NCBI RefSeq assembly: GCF_900104815.1
Contig: NZ_FNTD01000004.1
Location: 3,364,501 to 3,428,500, forward strand
Origin: Streptomyces misionensis
GTDB lineage: Bacteria > Actinomycetota > Actinomycetes > Streptomycetales > Streptomycetaceae
Direction of reading: 5' to 3'
Length of the DNA: 64,000 nucleotides
Position 1 is the first letter of the stretch, and each line of letters opens with the position of its first letter. This document shows, in pieces, positions 46,959-54,856 of this stretch. Below the pieces are notes generated by a model, which did no database searches, was not told the origin of the DNA, and worked only from the letters and a program-made list of their open reading frames with translations. A program made the position numbers and the translations under genes.

Positions 46959-49946
46959 CTACAGCAGGCCGTCCCACATCTGCTCCAGCAGCACCGACCA
47001 CCAGCTCTCCGGCGAACCGAGCGCCGCCGGGTCGAGCGCGGCCAGCTGCGCCTGGAAGTCGACGGTCCAGCGGCCCGCCTGCTCCTGGTTCAGCCCGTAC
47101 CGCAGCCGCCACATGCGGCCCAGCAGCGCCAGACAGCGCACGAACTCCGGCAGCCCGGTGTTCACGAACTGCGGCGGCACCGGCGCACCGCCCGGCCCGG
47201 CCTCCACCGGCACCGCCACGATGTGCGCCGTCCCGTACTGCACACAGAGCGCCTTGCCGAAGTCCGTGCCCATCACCAGGTACGACCCCGCGTCCGGCGC
47301 CGGCCGCACCCCGCGCTCGGCCGCCAGCTCCGCCAGCGTCGGCACCGGCCGGCCCGGCTGCGCCTGCGCCCAGAAGAACGGGCCCATGTCCAACGGCAGT
47401 CCGGCCACCACCAGGGTGTGCGCCACGACCGGCGGCACCCCCTGCCGGGACACCGCCTGCTGCTCGAACCGGAAGACCCCCGGCCCGAACGCCGCCGCCA
47501 GCTCCTGCGCCACGCCCTCCGGCGGCACCGGGGGCGCCACCTGCACCGGCGGCAACGGCGCACGCACCGGCGCGGGGCGCGCGGGGCCGTCCGCCACCTG
47601 GTGCAACTCGCCCTGGTGGGCCAGCAGTTGCTGCATGCCCTCCTGACGGCTCGCATGGTCCGTGCCGTACGGCGCGATGCTCGTGATCCGCGCCTGCGGC
47701 CACTGCTCCCGGATCATCCGCGCGCAGTAGGCACCCGGCAGCTCGCAGGACTCCAGCTCCGTGTGCAGCTCCAGCACCTGGTCCGGCGGCACGTTCATCG
47801 AGCGCAGCTCGTGGAAGATCTGCCACTCCGGATGCGGCGTACCCGGCGCGGACCGCCGGATCAGCTGCTGCTCCGAACCGTCCTGCGCCCGGTAGCGCAG
47901 GACGGCCTGGTAGCCCGGACCCACCGTCGGCTGCCCGGCGGGCGGCTGCGGATACCCGTACGCCGGCGGCTGCCCCGGCAGACGGCCACCCGGAGGCGGC
48001 ACGGCGCCCGGGGGCATCGGCGGCGGCGGACCGGGGACACCGGGTGCGCCGGACGGCCCCGGCGGCATGCCCGGCGCACCGGACCCGGGGGGCGGCGGAG
48101 GCATGCCGGGACCGCCCGGGGCAGGCGCGGCCAGCATGGTCTCCGCGTGGTGCACGGCACCGGGAGGCTGCGGCGCCCCGGGAGCGGGGGGCGTGCCAGG
48201 AGCCGACGGGGGCCGCGGCGCCCCCGGCACCGGAGGCGTCCCCGGAGCCGCGGGCACGCCGGGGGCACCCGGAGCACCCGAACCGCCCTGCGCACCCGGA
48301 GCACCGGGCGCGCCCGGCATCCCCGGCGCCGCCGGCGGCTTCGGGGCACCGGGACCCATCGCGGCGGGGTCGGCCAGCATCGTGGCCGCGTGGTGTACGT
48401 CGCCGGGAGGCGTCGCCGGCTGCCGGGGGGCGCCCGGCGCGTCCGGCACGCCCGGCTCCCGCTCCCCGTCCACGCCGTCCTGCCCCTCGGGCCCGAGCGC
48501 GGACACCAGACGCGTCGGCACATACCCGCCCGACGACGCGCCCGGCGCGGGCGGCGTCGGCACACTCCCCGGGCGCGCGCCCGGCGTGCCCGGGGCACCC
48601 GGCGGCGGGGGCGGCGCACCCACCCCACCGCGCCCCTTCTTCGGCGGCGGCGCGGCCTTGCTCGTCGCGGCGTCCGCGATGTCCCCGGCGTTCGGCGCGA
48701 GCGGGCGCTCGGCGGCACCCGCACCGGCCGGCGGCCGGGACGCGTCCGGGGCGCCCGGCGCCTGCGGATGACCGTACGGCGGCGGAGCACTGCCCGGCGG
48801 CACCCCCGGGCCCCCGGGAACGGGCGCGGGCGGGGTGCCGGGACCCTGCGGATAGCCGTACACCGGAGCACCCGGCGCGGGCGCACCACCCGGCGCGGGG
48901 ACACCGGGCCCCGCCGGCGCCGGATAGCCGTACACCGGAGCACCCGGCGGCGGAGGCGGAGGCGGCACACTGCCCTGCGGGCCACCGGGCACGGGCGGCG
49001 GCATCGGAGCGACACTCTGCGGACCACCCGACACCGGAGGCGGCATCGGAGCCACACTCTGCGGACCACCCGACACCGGAGGCGGCATCGGAGCCACACT
49101 CTGCGGACCACCCGACACCGGAGGCGGCATCGGAGCACCACCCGGCGAAGCACCCGGCACCGGAGGCGGCGTGCTCCCCTGCGGTGCGTCCGGCACCGCC
49201 GAACCTCCCCGCGCGTCCGGCCCGTTCGAGGTGTCGAGCGCCGGGGCAAGCGCCGTACGCGGCAACTGGCTGCCACCCGCCATCAACGCCGTCTTCGCGT
49301 CCGGCGCCACGGCCGGCGGCCTCGGCGCACCGTCGTCGGCATCGCTCAGCGGCGGCGCGAACACCGTCGCGGGCAACGGCACCGAACGGTCGTCGTCCTC
49401 ACCCGCGCCCCCGTTCGTGTCCGTACCCGCCCAAGGCGTCGCCCCCTCGGGCACCCCGGCCGGGGCCGAACCCCCCAAAGAACCAACGGACTCGGCAGAC
49501 TCACCGGAGTCACCGGAATCGGCAAAGTCACCGGAATCCGAAGCCGCCCCCTGCGGCCGCCGCTCCCCGATCCCCAGCTTGTCCGCCGCCTCCTGCAACC
49601 ACTCCGGAGGCGTCAACAGGAACGACGTCTGATTCAGATCCACCCGCGCCAGCGCCGGCGCCGGCACCGCGTCCCGCGGACCATCGGGCCCCCCGTACTC
49701 CTCCTCGTACCGGCGGATCACCTCACCCACCGGCAACGCGGGCCACAACGTCGCCTCCCCGCTGTCCCGCGCGATCACCAACCGCTGCGACCCCGCGTCC
49801 GAACGCGGCCCCTCCGCCCGGTCCTCACCCCACACCACGAAACCCAGCTCGAACTCCCGCACCCGCACCTCGCGGTGCTGGTACACGGGCACATCCCCGT
49901 TGATCCACTCCTCGGCGCGCTCCTGCGCCTGCGCGTACGTCACCAT
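46959..49946 (-). CDS. Deaminase-like/SUKH-4 fusion with Pro-rich repeat region
   Basis: 995 residues from the ATG at 49946. Domains in order are: an N-terminal YrhB/Imm35-like domain (1-~95), a Pro/Gly/Ala-rich low-complexity region (~150-670) with 14-residue repeats, a domain (~675-780) with HTE at 728-730 and CELPGAYC at 734-741, a short Pro linker, and a SUKH-4-type domain (~810-995). The middle domain fits a XOO_2897-type nucleic acid deaminase. It lies 10 bp after the WHH-SUKH gene, in one operon. It probably joins a toxin-like domain and its immunity domain in one chain; the deaminase call is inference. Confidence 0.65.
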   Translation of the reverse strand: MVTYAQAQERAEEWINGDVPVYQHREVRVREFELGFVVWGEDRAEGPRSDAGSQRLVIARDSGEATLWPALPVGEVIRRYEEEYGGPDGPRDAVPAPALARVDLNQTSFLLTPPEWLQEAADKLGIGERRPQGAASDSGDFADSGDSGESAESVGSLGGSAPAGVPEGATPWAGTDTNGGAGEDDDRSVPLPATVFAPPLSDADDGAPRPPAVAPDAKTALMAGGSQLPRTALAPALDTSNGPDARGGSAVPDAPQGSTPPPVPGASPGGAPMPPPVSGGPQSVAPMPPPVSGGPQSVAPMPPPVSGGPQSVAPMPPPVPGGPQGSVPPPPPPPGAPVYGYPAPAGPGVPAPGGAPAPGAPVYGYPQGPGTPPAPVPGGPGVPPGSAPPPYGHPQAPGAPDASRPPAGAGAAERPLAPNAGDIADAATSKAAPPPKKGRGGVGAPPPPPGAPGTPGARPGSVPTPPAPGASSGGYVPTRLVSALGPEGQDGVDGEREPGVPDAPGAPRQPATPPGDVHHAATMLADPAAMGPGAPKPPAAPGMPGAPGAPGAQGGSGAPGAPGVPAAPGTPPVPGAPRPPSAPGTPPAPGAPQPPGAVHHAETMLAAPAPGGPGMPPPPPGSGAPGMPPGPSGAPGVPGPPPPMPPGAVPPPGGRLPGQPPAYGYPQPPAGQPTVGPGYQAVLRYRAQDGSEQQLIRRSAPGTPHPEWQIFHELRSMNVPPDQVLELHTELESCELPGAYCARMIREQWPQARITSIAPYGTDHASRQEGMQQLLAHQGELHQVADGPARPAPVRAPLPPVQVAPPVPPEGVAQELAAAFGPGVFRFEQQAVSRQGVPPVVAHTLVVAGLPLDMGPFFWAQAQPGRPVPTLAELAAERGVRPAPDAGSYLVMGTDFGKALCVQYGTAHIVAVPVEAGPGGAPVPPQFVNTGLPEFVRCLALLGRMWRLRYGLNQEQAGRWTVDFQAQLAALDPAALGSPESWWSVLLEQMWDGLL
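48979..49140 (-). repeat. 42-bp tandem coding repeat
   Basis: About four tandem copies of a 42-bp unit beginning near 48979, 49021, 49063 and 49105. The middle two are identical and the ends degenerate. It encodes the 14-residue unit SGGPQSVAPMPPPV in the Pro-rich region of the 995-residue protein. Confidence 0.85.
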
Positions 49947-49956
49947 CGCCGAAAGC

Positions 49957-50982
49957 TCACTCCCCCACCGCGCCGGAAGACACCGGGACGACACGCGCGA
50001 AACCGCCGTCCACCATCAGGTTCGCCACCGTCTCCAACTCCGGCGGACTGCCCGCCAGACGGGACAGAAAGACATCGAAGTCCTCACCGCACGGCAGCAG
50101 CAGACGCTCCACCCGCTCGGCCGGCGGCCACGACGGATCGACGTCCCGCACATCGTCGTACGCGCAGAACCACACCGAACCCAGCCGCTCGCCCCGCACC
50201 TTCACCGCGAGCAACCCGCCCTGCACGAACGCCACCCCGAGGTAGTCCTTCGTCAGATGGTCACGCAGACACTTGTTCACATAGACCAGATCATTGACCG
50301 CGGCCTCGTCCCGCACCGTGAAGAACGGCTGGTCCAGCAACAACCCCAACTCGGCGTCCAACGCCGTACCCACCGGAGCACAACCACCCGCAGCCTTCAG
50401 GAAGTCACGGTAGGCACCCGGCAACCGGTACCCCAGATCCTCCTCGACCCCCTGCACCTGCGCCTCGGACACCGCCACACCCGACTTCGGCAGACCGAAA
50501 TGCGCCGGCCGCGTCTCCTGCAACGGCCGCGTACCCCGCTTCCCGTGATCCACCGGAGCCGTCGCCACCCCACCGTGATGCCGCAGCAACGCCTTCACCT
50601 CGACCGGAACCAACTCCAGCCGCCGCGAACCCGCCACGTGATGCCACGTCCAGCCGTGCGGCGTCGCCACATCCGGCACCGTGTCCCACAACTCGTGCCC
50701 CGCCGCCGCCAACGCCGCGTTCGCCGACACATAGTCCGTCAACCGCAACTCGTCGACACCGAAACCCTCCGGCGGCTCCGCGATCTCCACCGCCACCCGC
50801 GCATACGGCGAGAAATCCGGGAAACCCCGCTCGTCCACCCGCACACCCCCCGGATGGCGCGCCGCCCGCACCGGATCCGGGAAGTGCACCACCTGCCCGG
50901 CATACGCCGCGTTCGGCGGCACGGCCCCTCCCGGCGCCTGGCGGCCGGGAGGTGCCCCCAGCCCGAGCCGACCTGTCGTCAT
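49957..50982 (-). CDS. WHH-nuclease-like/SUKH fusion protein
   Basis: 341 residues. Residues about 35-165 carry the WHH (HNH-superfamily) toxin signature: FPDFSPYA, then HGWTWHHVAG with W113-H114-H115, LELVPVEVKALLRHHGGVA. Residues about 170-310 are a SUKH-1/Smi1-Knr4 domain (VEEDLGYRLPGAYRDFLKAAGG, then DVFLSRLAG). In polymorphic toxin systems WHH nucleases are neutralised by SUKH proteins; here both parts lie in one polypeptide. No secretion signal. It is the first gene of a two-gene operon with the 995-residue protein. Confidence 0.7.
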   Translation of the reverse strand: MTTGRLGLGAPPGRQAPGGAVPPNAAYAGQVVHFPDPVRAARHPGGVRVDERGFPDFSPYARVAVEIAEPPEGFGVDELRLTDYVSANAALAAAGHELWDTVPDVATPHGWTWHHVAGSRRLELVPVEVKALLRHHGGVATAPVDHGKRGTRPLQETRPAHFGLPKSGVAVSEAQVQGVEEDLGYRLPGAYRDFLKAAGGCAPVGTALDAELGLLLDQPFFTVRDEAAVNDLVYVNKCLRDHLTKDYLGVAFVQGGLLAVKVRGERLGSVWFCAYDDVRDVDPSWPPAERVERLLLPCGEDFDVFLSRLAGSPPELETVANLMVDGGFARVVPVSSGAVGE

Positions 50983-51247
50983 GGCGGTTGCCCCCTGAGG
51001 CGTTCTCTTAGGCCTGAACGGCGGTGTCCATCACGGATGCCGACAGCCTAAGCGGTACCCGAACCACGGTCACCGGCCCGCCACAACCCCACACCCCCGC
51101 ACCCCGACCACCTCCGTGACCAGCCGTCACCCCACCGTGACGAACCCCACCCCCCACGGGCGTGTCGCGCCGCCCCAGCTTCCACGCGACCCACGGCATT
51201 TGGCACCCTGTGTCCTTCGGGGGACACCCGGGGAGGGAAACGCCAAC
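50983..51247. promoter_or_regulatory. Divergent control region of the toxin-immunity-like cluster
   Basis: 265 bp between the WHH-SUKH gene and the YwqJ-like gene. It has Pro-rich-coding-like composition and no credible gene, and presumably holds two opposing promoters. No consensus promoter could be assigned. Confidence 0.4.
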
Positions 51248-51757
51248 ATGAATACCTTGCAGACCGGAGGTACCGACGTGCGCGCCGGCGACCCGCGCAT
51301 CGACTGGAGCGGCACCGAGGCACCACCCGCCCCCACCCTCCGGCACCGCCGCGACGGCATCCTGCCCACCGTCGCCGCCGCCCTCTCCGTCCACGGCACC
51401 ACCCTCACCTGCACCGCCGCCCGCGGCGAGGAACCCCCCACCCTGCACCCCCTCGTCCAGGACTTCCTCGACACCCTCCCCAGCGCCCAACGCGACCGCT
51501 TCACCGGCCGCTGCGCCGAAACCATCCTCATCTCCCGGCACCTCACCGCCGCCGACGCCACCCGCAGCAAACGCGCCTCCCGCAGACCCATGACCAACGG
51601 CGAAGCCCGCAAAGCCCTCAAGCACGCCAAACTCACCGCCCGCCGCATACGCGAGGACGGCGACCCGCTCCACGGCAGCTTCGCCACCCCCTGCCGCGCC
51701 TGCACCGCCCTCACCGCACACTTCGGCGTCCGCATCGTCGACCCCACCGCCGACTGA
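51248..51757 (+). CDS. YwqJ-like deaminase
   Basis: 169 residues from the ATG at 51248, preceded by GGGAGGG. Motifs of the nucleic acid deaminase superfamily are present: GRCAETILISRHL (C89-A90-E91) and FATPCRACTALT (C149xxC152), with a helix between them, matching the YwqJ-related toxin deaminases. The N-terminal 30 residues look unstructured and there is no signal peptide. The next gene encodes a SUKH-3 protein, a likely immunity partner. Deaminase fold is well supported by motifs; the substrate (base in RNA or DNA) is inferred. Confidence 0.75.
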   Translation: MNTLQTGGTDVRAGDPRIDWSGTEAPPAPTLRHRRDGILPTVAAALSVHGTTLTCTAARGEEPPTLHPLVQDFLDTLPSAQRDRFTGRCAETILISRHLTAADATRSKRASRRPMTNGEARKALKHAKLTARRIREDGDPLHGSFATPCRACTALTAHFGVRIVDPTAD

Positions 51758-51798
51758 CGCCCACGCACCACCCCATCCGCACGACGAACGAACGGCAG

Positions 51799-52293
51799 AT
51801 GCACCCGGACCGCACCTCCACCACACGCTTCCCCGTCCCCGTCGACGCCAGCCTGCGCAACGCCGGCTGGGAACCCGGACGCTGGGACATAAAACAGGCC
51901 GAGATCTGGGCCGACACCCTGCGCGACCACACCTCACCCGCAGGACACCGGCACACCGTCTTCCCCGCCGCCGTCGAGGCCTGGGCCGAATTCGGCGACC
52001 TGCACATCACCCCCGGCGGCCCCGGCCGCCAGATCGCCCCCGCCACCCTCCACCTCGACCCCCTCCAGGGCCTCCACCACGCCCGCACCCTCGGCGACCT
52101 CGGCCGCGCCCTCGGTACCGAACTGTGCCCCCTCGGCACCGAGACCGACACCGCCGCCGTCCTCGCCATCGACACCCAAGGCCGCGTCTACGCCCTCGAC
52201 CACACCGGCGACTGGTACATCGGCCCCGACATCGACCACGCCCTGACCACCCTCATCACCGGCATAACACCCGTACGCCTCACCGCCGGCTGA
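51799..52293 (+). CDS. SUKH-3 family immunity protein
   Basis: 164 residues with the SUKH-3 pattern: LRNAGWEPGR, EAWAEFGDLHI, HHARTLGDLGRALGTELCPLG, then DTQGRVYALDHTGDWYIG. SUKH proteins neutralise nuclease and deaminase toxins. It lies 41 bp after the deaminase gene on the same strand, consistent with a toxin-immunity pair. Confidence 0.8.
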   Translation: MHPDRTSTTRFPVPVDASLRNAGWEPGRWDIKQAEIWADTLRDHTSPAGHRHTVFPAAVEAWAEFGDLHITPGGPGRQIAPATLHLDPLQGLHHARTLGDLGRALGTELCPLGTETDTAAVLAIDTQGRVYALDHTGDWYIGPDIDHALTTLITGITPVRLTAG

Positions 52294-52310
52294 CCCCCGC
52301 CACCGAGCCG

Positions 52311-53618
52311 CTACACCGCCGGAATCACCGCCGACACCCGGAAACCACCCGCATCCGTCGGCCCCGACACGAACACCCCGCCCAGCGCCAGCACCCGCTC
52401 CCGCATCCCCACCAGACCATTGCCACCCGACGGCAGCCCCGCCGCCGACGCCGACCCCGGCTCCGGCGGCGGCTCGTTCTCCACCTGCATCGCGATCTCC
52501 GACGCCCGATGCGCCAACCGCACATGCGTCTTCGCCCCCGCCGCATGCTTGTGCACGTTCGTCAACGCCTCCTGCACCACCCGGTACGCCGTCTGCTCCA
52601 CCTCCGCCGCATACGACCGCACCTCACCCTCCACCGACAGATCCACGACCATCCCCGCCGCCGCCGACTGCCCCAGCAACTCCTCCAGCTCCGACAGACA
52701 CGGCCCCTCGGCCACCTCCTCGGCCACCCGCGAAGCCGCCGCCGCGGCCGCCTCCCCCACCGCCGCCAACGGCACCCCCGCCGGCCGCCGGACCACGTCC
52801 TCCCCCGCCCGCAGCACCCCGAGCATCTCCCGCAACTCCGTCAACGCCTGCCGGCCCATGTCCCCCACCAGCGCCGCGTTGCGCACCGCCTTCTCCGGAT
52901 CCTTCCGCGCCACCGCCTGCAACGCCGCCGCGTGCACCACCATCAGACTCACCCGGTGCGCCACCACGTCGTGCATCTCCCGCGCGATCCGCGTCCGCTC
53001 CTCGTTGCGCGCCCACTCGGCCCGCTCCTCCGCCCGCTCCGCGAGCAGCTGAAGCTCCCGCTCCAGACTGTCCGCCCGCTCCCGCAGACTCTCCATCAAC
53101 CGGCGCCGCGCCCCCACGTACAACCCCAGCAACACCGGCGGAGCCGTCAGCCCCAGCGCCGTCGCCACCGCCGCGAACGGCACGAACCAGTCACCCAGGG
53201 TCAGATCACCGCGCGCCAGGTCCTGCCGGACCCGGACGAACGTCACCGCCGCCGTACCCGCCAGCGACATGCCCGCCAGCACCCCGATGATCCGCCGCGG
53301 CACCTCGGCCGCCGCCAGCGTGTACAGACCCACGATGCCCAGCAGGAAACCCATCTGCGCCGGGGTCACCGCGATCGCCACCAGCACCACCACGACCGGC
53401 CACCTGCGCCGCACCAGCAGCACGGCACCGGCCGCCACACCGAACAGGACCCCCGCCCAGACCGGGATCCCCGCGTCCCGGGCGAAACCCAGCCCCTCCG
53501 CACCGCACTCCGCGGCCGACGCCACGGCGAGCGCCCCGTCGAACACCGCGCTGCGCCGCCGCGGCCACCACCAAGGGCCGGTCAGCGCCCTGGAGTGGTC
53601 TTCCCCCGTCATGGTCAT
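52311..53618 (-). CDS. Orphan sensor histidine kinase (HisKA_3)
   Basis: 435 residues (a second in-frame ATG at 53612 is equally possible). About six membrane helices (30-170) precede a dimerisation/phosphoacceptor domain EERTRIAREMHDVVAHRVSLMV with His216 and a HATPase domain (YRVVQEALTNVHKHA, then GNGLVGMRERVLALGG). It belongs to the NarL-type (HPK7) class. No response regulator gene is adjacent, so the partner is elsewhere. It converges with the SUKH-3 gene 17 bp away. Confidence 0.88.
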   Translation of the reverse strand: MTMTGEDHSRALTGPWWWPRRRSAVFDGALAVASAAECGAEGLGFARDAGIPVWAGVLFGVAAGAVLLVRRRWPVVVVLVAIAVTPAQMGFLLGIVGLYTLAAAEVPRRIIGVLAGMSLAGTAAVTFVRVRQDLARGDLTLGDWFVPFAAVATALGLTAPPVLLGLYVGARRRLMESLRERADSLERELQLLAERAEERAEWARNEERTRIAREMHDVVAHRVSLMVVHAAALQAVARKDPEKAVRNAALVGDMGRQALTELREMLGVLRAGEDVVRRPAGVPLAAVGEAAAAAASRVAEEVAEGPCLSELEELLGQSAAAGMVVDLSVEGEVRSYAAEVEQTAYRVVQEALTNVHKHAAGAKTHVRLAHRASEIAMQVENEPPPEPGSASAAGLPSGGNGLVGMRERVLALGGVFVSGPTDAGGFRVSAVIPAV

Positions 53619-53784
53619 GCGTCCAGCCTAAGGGCGCGGAGCGGGGCTTTTCCGGTGACTTTCACCTACCTGCACACAGCACACCCCACGTCCCACCTCG
53701 CTCGAAACCTCCCCCTATCCCTCGAACTGGTGAACTCCATCCGTTCGATCCCGGAATCCCACATTCCACCCGGACGGTGTGCCT

Positions 53785-54657
53785 ATGACACACCCCCACG
53801 GCAGACACGCCGACTTCGAGGACCTCCGGAACCGGGCGATCGCCCTGCGCCGCGCGGGCCACAGCCTCCGGCAGATCCGCGACCAGCTGAAGATCTTCAA
53901 CAACGACGTCCTCAACCGCCTGGTCAAGGGCGAACCCCCACCCGCCTGGACCAAACGCCCCAACGCCAAGGACGACCTGCGGCAACGCGCCCGCGAACTA
54001 CGACTCCAGGGGTGGACCTACGACCGGATCCAGGTCGAGCTGGGCTGCTCGAAGAGCTCGATCTCACTATGGGTGCGGGACCTGCCGCGGCCGGAACGGC
54101 GGTCTCCGTCCGAACAGGCACGGATGGCGGCGCGCAAGCGCTGGGAGCACGAGCTGGCGGTACGGGACGAACAGCGCCGGAAGACCAAGGCGGCCGCCGC
54201 GGACGAGATCGGCACGATGACCGACCGCGATCTGTTCCTGGCGGGCGTCGCCCTCTACTGGGCCGAGGGCTCCAAGGACAAGCCGTACGCCCGACGCGAG
54301 AACGTGCAGTTCGTCAACAGCGACCCCGGTGTGGTCCGGGTCTACCTGGCCTGGCTGGACCTGCTCGGGATCGAACGCGAGCGCCTCCGGTACCGCGTGA
54401 TGATCCATGCGACGGGCGACGTCGAGGGGGCCCGGCGCCACTGGGCCGACCTCGTCCAGGCCGACCCCGCCGAGTTCCAGCGGACGACCATCAAGAAGCA
54501 CAACCCGAAAACTGTCCGCAAGAACGTCGGCGAGGACTACCGGGGATGCCTCGTGATCAACGTTCTGCAAGGAGCGGAGCTGTACCGTCGCATCGAAGGC
54601 TGGTGGTACGGCATAGTAGGGGCTGTCACTGCGACCGATCTTCCAAATCGGACATAG
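53785..54657 (+). CDS. HTH protein with LAGLIDADG-like C-terminal region
   Basis: About 290 residues from ATG 53785. Two helix-turn-helix-like segments occur (about 10-50 and 62-95; RLQGWTYDRIQVELGCSKSSISLW). The C-terminal half has FLAGVALYWAEGSK, QFVNSDPGVVRVYLAWLDLLG and IKKHNPKTVRK, a pattern I associate with the LAGLIDADG-endonuclease fold, though this is inferred. It ends 6 bp before tRNA-Gln. Codon use is slightly less biased than its neighbours. Confidence 0.6.
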   Translation: MTHPHGRHADFEDLRNRAIALRRAGHSLRQIRDQLKIFNNDVLNRLVKGEPPPAWTKRPNAKDDLRQRARELRLQGWTYDRIQVELGCSKSSISLWVRDLPRPERRSPSEQARMAARKRWEHELAVRDEQRRKTKAAAADEIGTMTDRDLFLAGVALYWAEGSKDKPYARRENVQFVNSDPGVVRVYLAWLDLLGIERERLRYRVMIHATGDVEGARRHWADLVQADPAEFQRTTIKKHNPKTVRKNVGEDYRGCLVINVLQGAELYRRIEGWWYGIVGAVTATDLPNRT

Positions 54658-54663
54658 CGGTAA

Positions 54664-54734
54664 TCCCGGGTCGTCTAAGGGCAAGACGTCAGATTTTGGT
54701 TCTGATCATGGGGGTTCGAGTCCTCCCCCGGGAG
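54664..54734 (+). tRNA. tRNA-Gln (anticodon UUG)
   Basis: Acceptor TCCCGGG/CCCGGGA, a D-arm, anticodon stem TCAGA/TCTGA with loop TTTTGGT (anticodon TTG), and T-arm GGGGG/CCTCC with TTCGAGT fold completely. CCA is not encoded. It lies between the HTH gene and glmU. Confidence 0.92.
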
Positions 54735-54856
54735 CACATCCTCGGTTCGGGTCCTGACCGGCGAACGCCCCGTCAGGGCCCGCACTCATACCCCCCGAAA
54801 CCCGCCCCGGTATCCTGCGGCTGTTCCCCACCCATTCAGAGCCGAAGGGCAACCCT

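Noticed and set aside
48979..49140. CRISPR array
   Set aside because: Repeats are contiguous, in frame and without spacers; it is a coding minisatellite.
46713..50297. A long plus-strand frame across the deaminase/SUKH-4 gene
   Set aside because: Arg/His-rich composition without domains; it mirrors the Pro-rich coding strand.
51008..51937. Reverse-strand frame over the YwqJ-like gene
   Set aside because: The plus frame carries the deaminase motifs and ribosome binding site; the reverse frame has random-looking Gly/Ala/Val sequence.
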